Positions 25,839 to 35,358 of a stretch of DNA of 64,000 nt are shown one piece after another. Within the stretch, counting starts at the first letter, position 1. Every line of letters begins with the position of its first letter. A model generated the notes under the pieces. The model had not been told where the DNA came from and did not search any database. It saw nothing but the letters and a program-made list of their open reading frames with translations. Both the position numbers and the translations under genes were made by a program. The stretch lies in NCBI GenBank assembly GCA_910583555.1, contig CAJTXO010000010.1:62001-126000 (forward strand), given 5' to 3'. Origin of the DNA: an uncultured Eubacterium sp. Its GTDB lineage: Bacteria; Bacillota; Clostridia; Lachnospirales; Lachnospiraceae.

Positions 25839-28124
25839 ATGGTAAAGTTATATGAAGGTGGTGCATGGCTCGTGAATGGGACGGAGCTGATCCCGGATAG
25901 CAGCGGGGCACCGTCCGAGGTGGAGCATAAGACCGGCGTGAAGGCAGACCGGGCAGAGGCGGCAAAAGGAACGATGGCGTATGGGATCCTGAAGGCCCAT
26001 AACACGTCGGGAAATATGGAGCAGTTAAAGATCAAGTTTGATAAGCTGACTTCACACGATATTACATTTGTCGGCATCCTGCAGACGGCGCGGGCATCGG
26101 GACTGGAGAAATTCCCGGTTCCTTACGTACTCACAAACTGTCATAACAGTCTGTGCGCGGTAGGCGGAACGATTAACGAGGATGACCATGTATTCGGACT
26201 TTCATGTGCGAAAAAATACGGCGGCATCTATGTACCGCCTCATCAGGCTGTCATCCACCAGTTTGCCAGGGAGATGCTGGCCGGCGGCGGAAAGATGGTG
26301 CTCGGCTCGGACAGCCATACGAGGTATGGCGCGCTCGGAACGATGGCGATGGGCGAGGGCGGCCCGGAGATCGTAAAACAATTGCTGGAGCAGACTTACG
26401 ACATTCCGATGCCGGGCGTCGTGGCGATCCATCTCACAGGGAAGCCGGAAAAAGGCGTGGGGCCGCAGGATATCGCGCTCGCGATCATCGGGGCAGTATT
26501 TGAAAATGGATATGTGAACAATAAAATAATGGAATTTATCGGTGACGGCATTGACAATCTGAGCGTCGATTACCGGATCGGCGTTGATGTGATGACGACG
26601 GAGACGACCTGTCTGTCATCGATCTGGAAAACGGATGCGCAGGTCAAAGAGTTTTACGACATTCACGGCAGAAGCGAGGATTACGCGGAACTGGCGCCGG
26701 CCGATGTGGCGTACTATGACGGAGTGGTTGAGGTTGATCTGTCGGCCATAAAGCCGATGATCGCGATGCCGTTCCATCCGAGTAATGTCTATTCGATCGA
26801 GGAGCTCAATAACAATCTGGAAGACATCCTCCGCGATGTTGAAAAGAAGGCGCTCGTCAGCCTGGACAATAACAAGGACATCCAGTTTACGCTGACCGAT
26901 AAAATACACGACGGCAGGCTCTATGTGGAGCAGGGCGTCATCGCCGGGTGCGCCGGCGGCGGGTTTGAAAATATTTGTGACGCGGCGGACATCCTGCGCG
27001 GAAAATATATCGGCGCGGATGAGTTCTCGCTCAGCGTATATCCGGCGAGCCAGCCAGTCTTTATGGAACTGGTGAAAAACGGCGCGATTGCCGATCTGAT
27101 GGCGACGGGCGCCACGGTGCGCACGGCGTTCTGCGGGCCGTGCTTCGGCGCCGGGGATGTGCCTTCGAACCGCGGACTCAGCATCCGCCATTCGACGCGG
27201 AACTTCCCGAACCGCGAGGGCTCGAAAGTGACGAGCGGGCAGATCGCATCGGTGGCGCTCATGGACGCCCGTTCGATCGCGGCCACGGCGGCAAATCAGG
27301 GGTATCTGACTGCGGCGACGGACATTGATGTGGAGTTCAAAAAGCCGAAATATTTCTTTGACAAGAGTATTTACGAGAACCGCGTTTATAACGGCGTGGG
27401 AAAAGCAGACCCATCGGTGGAGATCAAATTTGGCCCGAACATTGTGGACTGGCCGGAGATGTTTGCCCTGACCGATCATCTGCTCTTAAAAGCTGTATCA
27501 ATGATCCACGATCCGGTGACGACGACCGATGAACTGATCCCGTCAGGAGAGACGTCTTCCTACCGCTCGAACCCGCTCGGACTGGCCGAATTTACGCTGT
27601 CGAGAAAAGACCCGGCGTATGTCGGTAAGGCGAAAGAAGTCCAGAAGGCAGAGAAAGCAAGGCTCGCCGGAGAGGATATCTACGCCGTGGATCCGCAGCT
27701 GAAAGACGTCTACGCAGCCATTTCCGCGCAGTTTGAGGTCGTGCCGGAGCAGACGGAGATCGGCAGCGTTATTTTTGCCGTGAAACCGGGCGACGGTTCG
27801 GCGAGGGAGCAGGCGGCGAGCTGCCAGAGAGTGCTCGGCGGCATGGCAAATATTGCCAGGGAATACGCGACAAAACGATACCGCTCCAACCTGATCAACT
27901 GGGGCATGCTCCCGTTCCTTTTTGACGGGGAACTGCCGTTTGACAAAGACGACTACATTTTTGTCAAAGACATCCGCAAGGCGATCGCGGAAAAGCAGGA
28001 GACGGTGAAAGCGTATGTGGCAAACCGCGGCATGAAGGAAATGGAATTCCGCCTCGGGGCGTTGACGGACGATGAGAGGGAGATCATTTTAAAAGGCTGT
28101 CTGATCAATTATAATAAACGTTAA
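25839..28124 (+). CDS. Aconitase-superfamily hydratase
   Basis: A 761-residue iron-sulfur hydratase. The aconitase signature [20 protein letters not shown] (about residues 160-180) and the cluster Cys in [17 protein letters not shown] and [11 protein letters not shown] (about residue 430) are present. The swivel domain with [13 protein letters not shown] and, near the C-terminus, [13 protein letters not shown] supplies substrate-binding Arg and Ser. It is annotated simply as hydratase in relatives I recall; citrate/isocitrate is the likely substrate, but the family includes other tricarboxylic hydratases. It differs from canonical AcnA (about 890) in length. AAAGGAGAG precedes the ATG. Confidence 0.8.
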   Translation: MVKLYEGGAWLVNGTELIPDSSGAPSEVEHKTGVKADRAEAAKGTMAYGILKAHNTSGNMEQLKIKFDKLTSHDITFVGILQTARASGLEKFPVPYVLTNCHNSLCAVGGTINEDDHVFGLSCAKKYGGIYVPPHQAVIHQFAREMLAGGGKMVLGSDSHTRYGALGTMAMGEGGPEIVKQLLEQTYDIPMPGVVAIHLTGKPEKGVGPQDIALAIIGAVFENGYVNNKIMEFIGDGIDNLSVDYRIGVDVMTTETTCLSSIWKTDAQVKEFYDIHGRSEDYAELAPADVAYYDGVVEVDLSAIKPMIAMPFHPSNVYSIEELNNNLEDILRDVEKKALVSLDNNKDIQFTLTDKIHDGRLYVEQGVIAGCAGGGFENICDAADILRGKYIGADEFSLSVYPASQPVFMELVKNGAIADLMATGATVRTAFCGPCFGAGDVPSNRGLSIRHSTRNFPNREGSKVTSGQIASVALMDARSIAATAANQGYLTAATDIDVEFKKPKYFFDKSIYENRVYNGVGKADPSVEIKFGPNIVDWPEMFALTDHLLLKAVSMIHDPVTTTDELIPSGETSSYRSNPLGLAEFTLSRKDPAYVGKAKEVQKAEKARLAGEDIYAVDPQLKDVYAAISAQFEVVPEQTEIGSVIFAVKPGDGSAREQAASCQRVLGGMANIAREYATKRYRSNLINWGMLPFLFDGELPFDKDDYIFVKDIRKAIAEKQETVKAYVANRGMKEMEFRLGALTDDEREIILKGCLINYNKR

Positions 28125-28156
28125 TTTATATGAAAATAGAAAAAGGAGGCGATCAT

Positions 28157-29212
28157 ATGCGTCAGTTTTACGGCATGAGTCAGAGAGGGGATCTGGCAGA
28201 GGCGGTAAAGGGACTGGAACGTCCTCAGTTTTTAATGCTTTTGTCAAATGGTTCCCAGTTCGAAGCGCATGTTAAGGAACTGGAAAAACGATACCCCGGT
28301 GTTCCCAGCATCGGGTGTATCGGTATGAGTTATGATACGGGGGTAGTGGAAAACGGTGTCGGCGTCGTCGCGTTTTTGGATGGCGTCAGCGCGGTTGCCA
28401 ACGTGTTGGAGCAGGTATCAGTCATGCCGGTCAAATATGTGCACCGGCTGGAACAGGATGTCAGGAATCTGGGCGGGTCGCAGCGGGATACGGTGTGTAT
28501 CGATTTTTGCAGCGGTAATGATGCCTGTGTACTGACTACGATACATACCGTACTGAAACGGAACGGGATTTCCCTCGTAGGTGGAACGGGCGATGCCGGA
28601 AAAGTATCGGTAAACGGCAGGGTGTACCCGGATGCGGTGGCCTATGCGCTCGTCCGCAACCAGGGAGGCCGAGTGAAGACGTATAAGGAAAACATTTACC
28701 ATCAGATGGGAAATTATCGCTTTATCGCGTCCCAGACCGACCGGGCGAGATACGTCATCGGCGCGCTGAACGGGAAACCGGCGAAACAGGTGTATCAGAG
28801 CATTCTGCACGTCACGGACGAGCAGATCCTGACGCAGACGTTCCAAAATCCATTTGGCAAGATCAACGGCGACGATACGTGTATCATTTCCATTAAAGAG
28901 GTGGAGGGAAACGCGCTGGCATGTTTCCGCCAGGTCAATGATTCCGATGTGCTGACGTTGTTGGAACTGGGGGATTACCGGGCGATCACGCAGGAAACGA
29001 TCGCCAAAATATGCGAGGAATTCCCGAGGCGCTCGGCGGTATTTTCCGTCAACTGTCTGTTCCGTTATAAACTGTTCAGTGAGCACGGATATATGCAGGA
29101 GTATTTAGGGCAGATGTCCAAACTGGGAAGCCATGCGGGACTTGTCGGGTACGGCGAACACTATAATGACCGATTTGTCAACCAGTCGATGACGTGTGTG
29201 GTATTTGAGTAA
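28157..29212 (+). CDS. FIST-domain sensor protein
   Basis: 351 residues from the ATG at 28157, chosen for the AAGGAGGCGAT site; the upstream in-frame ATG at 28130 lacks one. The N-terminal FIST domain includes [13 protein letters not shown] and [18 protein letters not shown]. The C-terminal FIST_C region includes [14 protein letters not shown] and [21 protein letters not shown] proteins are thought to bind small ligands such as amino acids. No transmembrane segment or output domain is seen, so it should be a soluble sensor. The next gene, 14 bp away, is a soluble chemoreceptor, its probable signalling partner. Confidence 0.85.
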   Translation: MRQFYGMSQRGDLAEAVKGLERPQFLMLLSNGSQFEAHVKELEKRYPGVPSIGCIGMSYDTGVVENGVGVVAFLDGVSAVANVLEQVSVMPVKYVHRLEQDVRNLGGSQRDTVCIDFCSGNDACVLTTIHTVLKRNGISLVGGTGDAGKVSVNGRVYPDAVAYALVRNQGGRVKTYKENIYHQMGNYRFIASQTDRARYVIGALNGKPAKQVYQSILHVTDEQILTQTFQNPFGKINGDDTCIISIKEVEGNALACFRQVNDSDVLTLLELGDYRAITQETIAKICEEFPRRSAVFSVNCLFRYKLFSEHGYMQEYLGQMSKLGSHAGLVGYGEHYNDRFVNQSMTCVVFE

Positions 29213-29226
29213 AGGAGGAGAGAGAA

Positions 29227-30171
29227 ATGGCGTTGAAAAGAAAAGGCAGGAATAAGTCTGGCCAGATCTGGCACAATGAAGAAAGTCTTTACCCGGTACT
29301 GCATGTGACGAACAGCCTCAAAGATTACCAAAAGGAACTGGTGGATAAGGAAGTGGAGTCGCTGTTTGAACTGGGCATGGTCGGCAGTTCTTTCGCGGAC
29401 GTACTGAAAAAGGCGGAAAACTTTAATACGAAACTGCAAAATTTCGGGGATTCTTTTACAAATATCAACAGCGCGGCCGGGCAGTTTGTGCAGGTGAGGG
29501 AAGGCATCGTTGATACGGTATCAGAAACGCAAAATAAGGTGGAAGAGTTAAAAGGGACTTCCCTGCAGGTAGAACGATCGTACATGGATATGGAGAAAAC
29601 GTTTGAGCATCTGCAGATGGCCGTAAAAGGGATCCGCCACTGTATGAGCAAGATCGTATCCATCGCGGATGAAACGAATATCCTGGCGATGAATGCCTCG
29701 ATCGAGGCGGCGAGAGCCGGTCAGGAAGGCAAAGGGTTTTCCATCGTGGCGGCAAAAGTAAAAGCGCTGGCGGAGCAGATCAAGGATCTGACGAACGAAG
29801 TCGATACGGGAATCCATGAAGTCGAGTGCGGAACCAATGAACTGAATGAAAACATCTCGGCATCCAAACAGGCGTTAGATCAGAACATTGATACCGTAAA
29901 CAATACGTATGACTCATTTCACCGCATTACGGATTCCGCGGACGGTGCGGCATCCGTGCAGATGGAAATTTCCGGCGTGATCGAAAATTCCCAGAGAGAA
30001 CTGCAGGTGATCTGCCAGTTTTTTGACGAGATCACGAACCAGTATCAGGAGGTAATGAGACACATTGAGCGCGCGGGTAATCTCGGAACGACGAAAAGCG
30101 CCATGTTTGAAGACATGGATAATATGCTTTCGCAGATCCCGCCGATCATCCATGACGAGGATCCACAGTAA
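29227..30171 (+). CDS. Soluble methyl-accepting chemotaxis protein
   Basis: 314 residues with no membrane segment, HAMP or periplasmic domain. The signalling hairpin tip is recognisable: [19 protein letters not shown], then [20 protein letters not shown] (about residues 157-195), flanked by long coiled coil. The first 90 residues form a separate helical region that may contact the FIST protein encoded just upstream. It should form cytoplasmic chemoreceptor arrays with CheA and CheW encoded elsewhere; a lone cheR is present at 44464. GGAGGAGAGAGAA precedes the ATG. Confidence 0.88.
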   Translation: MALKRKGRNKSGQIWHNEESLYPVLHVTNSLKDYQKELVDKEVESLFELGMVGSSFADVLKKAENFNTKLQNFGDSFTNINSAAGQFVQVREGIVDTVSETQNKVEELKGTSLQVERSYMDMEKTFEHLQMAVKGIRHCMSKIVSIADETNILAMNASIEAARAGQEGKGFSIVAAKVKALAEQIKDLTNEVDTGIHEVECGTNELNENISASKQALDQNIDTVNNTYDSFHRITDSADGAASVQMEISGVIENSQRELQVICQFFDEITNQYQEVMRHIERAGNLGTTKSAMFEDMDNMLSQIPPIIHDEDPQ

Positions 30172-30230
30172 AAAGCAGATTGAGGTTTATACAAAGAAGC
30201 TGTGGGCTAGTGGGAAGGAGGCTGATCTTT

Positions 30231-31850
30231 ATGCTGGGTCAGATTGATGTGAACAAGGAAATGGGGAAAAAGGAATACGAAAAGAAGATGGAAAAGCTGG
30301 AGATCCGGTTTGGGGAACTGCAGCGGGCGTGCAAAGAGCGGGGCATCCCGATCATGATCGTGTTTGAGGGACTGGATGCGTCGGGAAAGGGCACGATGAT
30401 CAACCGCATGATCCAGTCGCTGGATCCCCGGGGATTTAAGGTGTTTACCCTCGGGAGGGAAAAGGAGGATGAGGTCATGCGCCCGTACTTCTGGCGGTTC
30501 TTTACGAAAACGCCGGAGCGCGGCAGGATCCACATCTTTGATCAGAGCTGGTATAAGGGGGTTTACGAAAAAGATATTTCGGAAAAAGAAGTACTCGATT
30601 TTGAGGAAATGCTGACAGAAGACGGCATGCTCATCGTAAAATTTTTCCTCATGATCTCGAAAGAAGAGCAGAAAAAGCGGCTGGATAAACTGGAGAAAAA
30701 CAGTGAGACGAGCTGGCGTGTAACCGGTCAGGATAAGGAAAACAACCGCAATTACGACAAATGCCTGAGAAAGTACGACCGTCTCCTCGTGCACACGGAT
30801 ACGGCAAACGCCCCCTGGACGGTCGTTGAGGGAACGGATAAGCTGTACGCGTCGTGCAAGATCGTATCTACAGTCGTAGATCGAATGGAGCGCGCAGTCA
30901 GGGACGCAGATAAAAAGGCGGCGGAAAAGGAGGCAGCGAAAGCAGCGGCACAGGGCCGCACAGGGGTGGAAGCTGAAACCGGCACATCTCCGCAGGCAGG
31001 AGCAGCAAATGCTACTAAAGCAGCAAATGCTACTAAAACAACAGATGCCGCTAAGTCGGCAGCCGATATTTCAGAAGCTGGTATATCAACAGGTGCAAAA
31101 CAACAGGAGTCCGATGGTTTCAACGATCTTTTCCGCAACGGCGTGCTGCAGGGGGTCGATCTGAGCAAGAGCCTTGAGCGGGAAGAGTACAAAAAGAAAA
31201 AGAAAGACCTTCAGAAGCGGCTGCTGACTCTGCAGAATAAAATGTATCTGAAACGGGTACCCGTGATCCTCGCATTTGAGGGATGGGACGCCGGCGGAAA
31301 AGGCGGCGCCATCAAGCGCCTGACGCAGGCTATGGATCCGCGGGGATACGAAGTTGTACCGGTGGCGGCGCCAAATGACATTGAGAAGGCGCATCACTAT
31401 CTGTGGCGTTTTTGGGAGAAGATTCCGAAAGCCGGCCATATGACGATCTTCGACCGCACGTGGTACGGCCGCGTGCTCGTGGAGAGGATTGAAGGATTTG
31501 CGGCCGAGGATGAGTGGAGCCGGGCCTACAATGAGATCAACAACATGGAAGAGCAGTTTGCGAATGCCGGCTGCATCGTCCTCAAATTCTGGATCCACAT
31601 TGACAAGGATGAACAGGAACGAAGGTTCCATGAACGGGAAAACACGCCGGAGAAGCAGTGGAAGATCACGGAGGAAGACTGGCGCAACCGTGCCAAATGG
31701 GACGAATACGAGAAAGCCGTGGACGAGGCGATCGTCCGTACTTCTACGGCGGATGCCCCCTGGATCGTGGTGGAAGGAAACTCAAAGTACTACGCCAGGA
31801 TCAAAGTACTCGAGACGGTCGTAGGGGCACTCGAAGAACGATTAAATTAG
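30231..31850 (+). CDS. Polyphosphate:AMP phosphotransferase (tandem PPK2)
   Basis: 539 residues from the ATG at 30231, preceded by GGAAGGAGG; an in-frame upstream codon exists but has no ribosome site. There are two PPK2 kinase domains. The first has the Walker A GLDASGKG and FDQSWYKGVYEKDI; the second has GWDAGGKGG, PRGYEVVPVAAP and IFDRTWYGRVLVER. Two-domain PPK2 proteins phosphorylate AMP to ADP with polyphosphate. The linker, about residues 235-300, is Ala/Thr/Lys-rich and includes two perfect 18-bp direct repeats (31002-31037) encoding AANATK, a likely slippage product. It lies about 60 bp after the chemoreceptor gene. Confidence 0.88.
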   Translation: MLGQIDVNKEMGKKEYEKKMEKLEIRFGELQRACKERGIPIMIVFEGLDASGKGTMINRMIQSLDPRGFKVFTLGREKEDEVMRPYFWRFFTKTPERGRIHIFDQSWYKGVYEKDISEKEVLDFEEMLTEDGMLIVKFFLMISKEEQKKRLDKLEKNSETSWRVTGQDKENNRNYDKCLRKYDRLLVHTDTANAPWTVVEGTDKLYASCKIVSTVVDRMERAVRDADKKAAEKEAAKAAAQGRTGVEAETGTSPQAGAANATKAANATKTTDAAKSAADISEAGISTGAKQQESDGFNDLFRNGVLQGVDLSKSLEREEYKKKKKDLQKRLLTLQNKMYLKRVPVILAFEGWDAGGKGGAIKRLTQAMDPRGYEVVPVAAPNDIEKAHHYLWRFWEKIPKAGHMTIFDRTWYGRVLVERIEGFAAEDEWSRAYNEINNMEEQFANAGCIVLKFWIHIDKDEQERRFHERENTPEKQWKITEEDWRNRAKWDEYEKAVDEAIVRTSTADAPWIVVEGNSKYYARIKVLETVVGALEERLN

Positions 31851-31871
31851 TATAAATTGAAGATGGTCCGA

Positions 31872-33002
31872 TCAACTGGGATTCGCGATGCGGATCCCAT
31901 TGATCTCCACCTGGTCGCAGCACTCGATGACGATACACGGCACGCCGTCGATCACTCGCGTCTCTACCAGATCAGTCCGCGCCGGATTGACCTGGATCGT
32001 GACATCCGGTGTTTTCACCTCAAACCGACGCACGCTGGCGATATTGTCCGCCACGAGTTTCTGCGATTCCCCGAGGTTTTCAGTAAACTTCTCTTCGAAC
32101 ACCTCCATTTTCTCTTCCGGAACGCCGCTGGTCGACAATAACTTTTTCACATCTTCCTTATCCAGTTCAAGCGGCTCCGGATTTTCCTTATGTTCGGAAA
32201 TCATTTCATTCAGATTTTCATGTATATTCCTCACCACTTCATAATTGCACGTACTGCCAAGCGTCTCTTCGACCACGGCCTGAAACGTCTCTTTCTGCTC
32301 CTTCGCCGGAAGCGGCAGCGTACAACCCAGCAGCTCATAAGAAAAATCAATATCCGCCTCATCCGCGTTTTTGGAAAAATAGAGCAGACTGTGAATGTCG
32401 GTATTCCTATCATTAAACGCCGGAAACAAAAACCCGTTGTCCGGCGGTTGAACGATCCAGTCCCGCATACAATCCTCAATACTGTTCTTCTCCGGATTAT
32501 AGCACAACCCCGCTTTGGAAAGCTTAACCGGACAAATGCAGCACAGCACAAAATCATACACATAATCCGACGCGTCAAAATTCTCCACCCGATCCGCCGT
32601 AATCGACGGAATATCATACGCATCATGTATGAGCAATATCAGATAATTCCCCGTATAATCATACGCCTCGATCACGCGGTCATAAAACTCATCCAACAAC
32701 TCCGTCTCTTCCAGCTTACTCTGCAAAAGCGCCATCAACTTCCTCTGCTTCCCATCCTCCCCCGTCTCCTCTTCAATCGGAAATTCCATATTCATCAAAT
32801 TTTTCCCCAGCGCCCCGGAAAGCGTCTTCCTGAAAATCTCCACATACTTAAACATCTCTTCCTCAGGAAGTGAATAAAACGCCTCCTTCAACTCCAGCCT
32901 CTTATTCTTTTCCGCATCCACATAACACCCGCAGATCCGCGTAATGCCATTATCATCCTTCTTAAATAACTTCTTGATTTCCGCAATCTCTGTCTTGTTC
33001 AT
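31872..33002 (-). CDS. DUF4317 family protein
   Basis: 376 residues from the ATG at 33002 (MNKTEIAEIKKLFKKDD), with GAGG six bases upstream. The same frame is open further upstream but runs into the palindromic repeat, so it is not coding there. It matches the uncharacterised DUF4317 family common in Lachnospiraceae: ICGCYVDAEKNKRLELKEAF near the start, HDAYDIPSITADR, VLCCICPVKLSKAGL and CNYEVVRNIHENLNEM. It is soluble and acidic. It is convergent with the PPK2 gene, only 21 bp apart. No function can be given. Confidence 0.78.
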   Translation of the reverse strand: MNKTEIAEIKKLFKKDDNGITRICGCYVDAEKNKRLELKEAFYSLPEEEMFKYVEIFRKTLSGALGKNLMNMEFPIEEETGEDGKQRKLMALLQSKLEETELLDEFYDRVIEAYDYTGNYLILLIHDAYDIPSITADRVENFDASDYVYDFVLCCICPVKLSKAGLCYNPEKNSIEDCMRDWIVQPPDNGFLFPAFNDRNTDIHSLLYFSKNADEADIDFSYELLGCTLPLPAKEQKETFQAVVEETLGSTCNYEVVRNIHENLNEMISEHKENPEPLELDKEDVKKLLSTSGVPEEKMEVFEEKFTENLGESQKLVADNIASVRRFEVKTPDVTIQVNPARTDLVETRVIDGVPCIVIECCDQVEINGIRIANPS

Positions 33003-33088
33003 TATGTACCTCATTTCTCTAAAGGGCGAATGCCCACAAAATCTGTCACTAAGACAGTATATCATAAGAGGGGGTCCAATGTAAATCC

Positions 33089-33231
33089 GCATTTGCCCAT
33101 AGGATACTTCCGATTTGGCGGCCTCCGCTTCCGCTGATAAATGCGTAGCGGTACTAATGCCGCAAAAGACGCGGCATAAGGACCGACGCATTTATGGGCC
33201 GCCAAATCGGAAGTATCCTATGGGCAAATGC
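33089..33231. repeat. Nested palindromic element, copy 1
   Basis: Perfect 35-base inverted arms (33089-33123 and 33197-33231, GCATTTGCCC...GGGCAAATGC) enclose a 73-base core. The core is itself a hairpin: ATAAATGCGT (33137-33146) pairs with ACGCATTTAT (33186-33195), and ATGCCGC pairs with GCGGCAT around an AAAAGAC loop. The core occurs again, reversed, at 33517-33588, but the outer arms there are unrelated. Confidence 0.9.
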
Positions 33232-33270
33232 TGCTTTGCTATTGGAACTTAGTAGGGGTAGCGCTAGATT

Positions 33271-33316
33271 GGGGTGGGGAAAGGGGGAGGGGGAGAGGTG
33301 TGGGACTGGGTGGGAT
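33271..33316 (+). other. G-rich tract (possible G-quadruplex)
   Basis: At least four G-runs of three to five (GGGGTGGGG, GGGGGAGGGGG, GGGACTGGG, TGGGA) fall within 46 bases between the two palindromes. The pattern fits the G3+ quadruplex rule. The rest of 33232-33473 has no coding frame with a start site. Confidence 0.5.
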
Positions 33317-33473
33317 AGTGAGATGGAAGAGATCCCCAAATTGGCTTTATTTTTTAGTCAGAATCAATAATAGGGTACGCCGTCCACCATCTCAAGCACC
33401 AATCCTCCCATAGTTTGCCATACGCTCCCTCCAACTACCCTATCCGATTTTCCCTTGAGAAAGCAGAAGAGTA

Positions 33474-33630
33474 GCTGCCAGTGATGCCGTGCCCTTGCTG
33501 TTCCCAATGAGTTCCCTTATAAATGCGTCGGTCCTTATGCTGCGTTTTTTGCAGCATTAGTACCGCTACGCATTTATTAGCGGAAGCGGGGAACGAATGG
33601 GAACAGCAAGGGCACGGCATCACTGGCAGC
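33474..33630. repeat. Nested palindromic element, copy 2
   Basis: Perfect 33-base inverted arms (33474-33506 and 33598-33630, GCTGCCAGTG...CACTGGCAGC) continue inward through GTTCCC/GGGAAC and enclose a core in opposite orientation to copy 1. The core differs from copy 1 at about four positions in 70. One pair of changes is compensatory (GCCGC...GCGGC becomes GCTGC...GCAGC). Looser pairing extends outward to about 33446 and 33665. Confidence 0.9.
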
Positions 33631-33667
33631 GGCCCTTCTCCTTCCCCTCTCTCAAGAAAATCCCCTA

Positions 33668-33696
33668 TTGTATTCCCCACCCAAAAAAGCTATAAT
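33668..33696 (+). promoter_or_regulatory. Promoter of hydF
   Basis: TTGTAT (33668-33673), 17 bases, then consensus TATAAT (33691-33696). It begins about 38 bp after the second palindrome, and GAGGAGATG follows as ribosome site for hydF. Confidence 0.7.
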
Positions 33697-33725
33697 GAAA
33701 GAAAAACTTGTGAGGAGATGACAAA

Positions 33726-34922
33726 ATGGGATTGAACGATACACCTTCCGCAGACCGGATCCACATCGGCTTTTTCGGCTGCCGCAACGCAGGAAAATCC
33801 AGTGTGGTGAATGCGGTGACGGGGCAGGAGCTGGCGGTTGTTTCGGAGCGGCTTGGGACGACGACGGATCCGGTCATGAAGGCGATGGAGCTTCTTCCGC
33901 TCGGGCCGGTCATGATCATAGATACGCCGGGGTTTGATGATGAGGGGGAGCTCGGGGAGAAGAGGGTCAAAAGGACAAAGCAGATTTTGAACCGGGCGGA
34001 TATCGCAATTCTGGTCGTGGATGCGCAGGTGGGGATGAGAGAGGCGGATGAAGAGCTGGCGGCGTTGTTTCGGGAAAAGGAAATACCGTATCTTATTTTG
34101 ATGAATAAGGTGGATGTGATCGAGGGGAGAGAGGCGGATGCCGGCCCGGGAGAGGGGCATGAAATGTATGTCAGTGCGAGGACGGGCGAGGGGATCGAAG
34201 AGTGTAAGGAAGTGATCGGGAAGATGGTTTCGGTGGAGGATACGAGACGGCGCATCGTGGGGGATCTGCTGAAGCCGTCGGACGTTGCCGTGCTCGTTGT
34301 GCCGATCGATTCGGCGGCGCCGAAAGGGCGGCTGATCCTTCCGCAGCAGCAGACGATACGGGATGTTCTGGAAGCGGATGCGTCGGCGGTCGTTGTGAAG
34401 GAGTCGGGGCTTCGGGAGACATTGGCGGGCATGGCGAAAAAGCCGGCGGTCGTCATTACGGACAGCCAGGTGTTCGCGCAGGTTTCCAGGTGTGTTCCGC
34501 CGGATATACCGCTTACGTCGTTTTCGATTTTGATGGCGAGGATGAAGGGGTATCTGGAGACGGCGGTCGAAGGTGTGGAAGCGGTGGAGCGGCTTCAGGA
34601 CGGGGACCGGATCCTCATATCGGAGGGGTGTACGCATCACCGCCAGTGCGAGGATATCGGCAGCGTCAAGATTCCCCGGTGGCTGAAAGAATATACGGGA
34701 AAGGAATTGGAGATTGAATTGAGCGCGGGCAGGGGATTTCCGGAAGATCTGTATTCTTATGCGCTTATTATTCACTGCGGCGGGTGTATGCTGAATGAGA
34801 GGGAAGTGAGATACCGCATGAAATGCGCGGCAGATCAGGGGGTTCCGTTTACGAATTATGGGATTACGATCGCGTATATGCAGGGGATTTTAAAGAGAAG
34901 TATCGAACTGTTCAGAAAATAA
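33726..34922 (+). CDS. hydF: [FeFe]-hydrogenase H-cluster maturation GTPase
   Basis: A 398-residue scaffold on which the 2Fe subcluster of [FeFe]-hydrogenase is assembled before transfer. The N-terminal GTPase domain has the P-loop GCRNAGKSSVVNA (about residues 18-30), GTTTDP, DTPGFDDEGE and NKVDV. The C-terminal iron-sulfur domain has EGCTHHRQCEDIG and HCGGCMLNEREV, giving the CxH and CxxC ligands. The ATG follows GAGGAG. HydE and HydG are not in the window. Its presence shows that the host makes an [FeFe]-hydrogenase. A small ferredoxin gene lies downstream, convergent. Confidence 0.95.
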   Translation: MGLNDTPSADRIHIGFFGCRNAGKSSVVNAVTGQELAVVSERLGTTTDPVMKAMELLPLGPVMIIDTPGFDDEGELGEKRVKRTKQILNRADIAILVVDAQVGMREADEELAALFREKEIPYLILMNKVDVIEGREADAGPGEGHEMYVSARTGEGIEECKEVIGKMVSVEDTRRRIVGDLLKPSDVAVLVVPIDSAAPKGRLILPQQQTIRDVLEADASAVVVKESGLRETLAGMAKKPAVVITDSQVFAQVSRCVPPDIPLTSFSILMARMKGYLETAVEGVEAVERLQDGDRILISEGCTHHRQCEDIGSVKIPRWLKEYTGKELEIELSAGRGFPEDLYSYALIIHCGGCMLNEREVRYRMKCAADQGVPFTNYGITIAYMQGILKRSIELFRK

Positions 34923-34943
34923 CGGCAGGGATGACAGGGAGAG

Positions 34944-34973
34944 GCCTCCTTCGGCACTGGACCGGGAGGAGGC
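34944..34973. terminator. Hairpin between hydF and ferredoxin
   Basis: A 7-bp stem GCCTCCT/AGGAGGC with a 16-base loop lies 21 bp after the hydF stop. There is no real T-run on either side, so termination strength is uncertain. Confidence 0.35.
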
Positions 34974-34985
34974 TTCGCCGTGTAT

Positions 34986-35153
34986 CGGATGCCGATTGTT
35001 TAATCGTGAATGGAGATGGCGTCCATCGGACAACCAACCGTTGCGGGTTGTCTGGGAGTCTTTTTCACATTCGGATGCCGATTGTTTAATCGTGAATGGA
35101 AATAGCATTCACCGGACAACCATCGCGGGCTGTCTGGGCGTCTTCTTCACATT
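34986..35153 (-). repeat. Tandem duplication of the ferredoxin gene 3' end
   Basis: Two adjacent units of 86 and 82 bp (34986-35071 and 35072-35153), beginning CGGATGCCGATTG and about 85% alike, with a third partial start at 35154. The right unit encodes the last part of the ferredoxin and its stop. The left unit is a decayed extra copy; in translation the ECEEDAQTARDG of the gene corresponds to ECEKDSQTTRNG. Confidence 0.75.
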
Positions 35154-35277
35154 CGGATGGAATGACGTCTACCTGGGAGTAGGCTTTTCCGTTATCATTA
35201 AACGCAAAAACGGTTTCACACGTACCGACACACAAACCGCAGGCGATACATGTATCTTCATCAACGACTGCTTTCAT
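35086..35277 (-). CDS. Small [4Fe-4S] ferredoxin
   Basis: A 63-residue soluble electron carrier. Cluster ligands: DTCIACGLCVGTC (CxxCxxC plus an extra Cys) and a distant Cys in ARDGCPVNAISI, the pattern of single-cluster ferredoxins of Desulfovibrio/Thermotoga type. SECEEDAQ contributes another acidic segment and Cys. The start has GGAAGG upstream. It lies convergent with hydF and could serve hydrogenase, Etf-Bcd bifurcation or other redox enzymes. Its 3' end is followed by a degenerate tandem copy of itself. Confidence 0.88.
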   Translation of the reverse strand: MKAVVDEDTCIACGLCVGTCETVFAFNDNGKAYSQVDVIPSECEEDAQTARDGCPVNAISIHD

Positions 35278-35358
35278 GACAAAACCTTCCTTCCTTTGCC
35301 AAATGGCATATTTTGAAAAGAAGTATGCCCGGAAATGGGGGAAGTTATACAGATCGTG

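Noticed and set aside
32190..32873. Long plus-strand frame (227 codons) over the DUF4317 gene
   Set aside because: Antisense shadow: it is Arg/Ile/His-rich with no motif, no ribosome site, and the minus-strand frame matches a known family.
33523..33735. Plus-strand frame starting MRRSLCCVFCS, also seen near 33191 on the minus strand
   Set aside because: The shared peptide comes from the conserved palindrome core, not from homologous genes; both frames run across non-coding hairpins.
34996..35316. Plus-strand frame of 106 codons over the ferredoxin
   Set aside because: It is the antisense of the ferredoxin and of its duplicated tail, which explains its repeated look.
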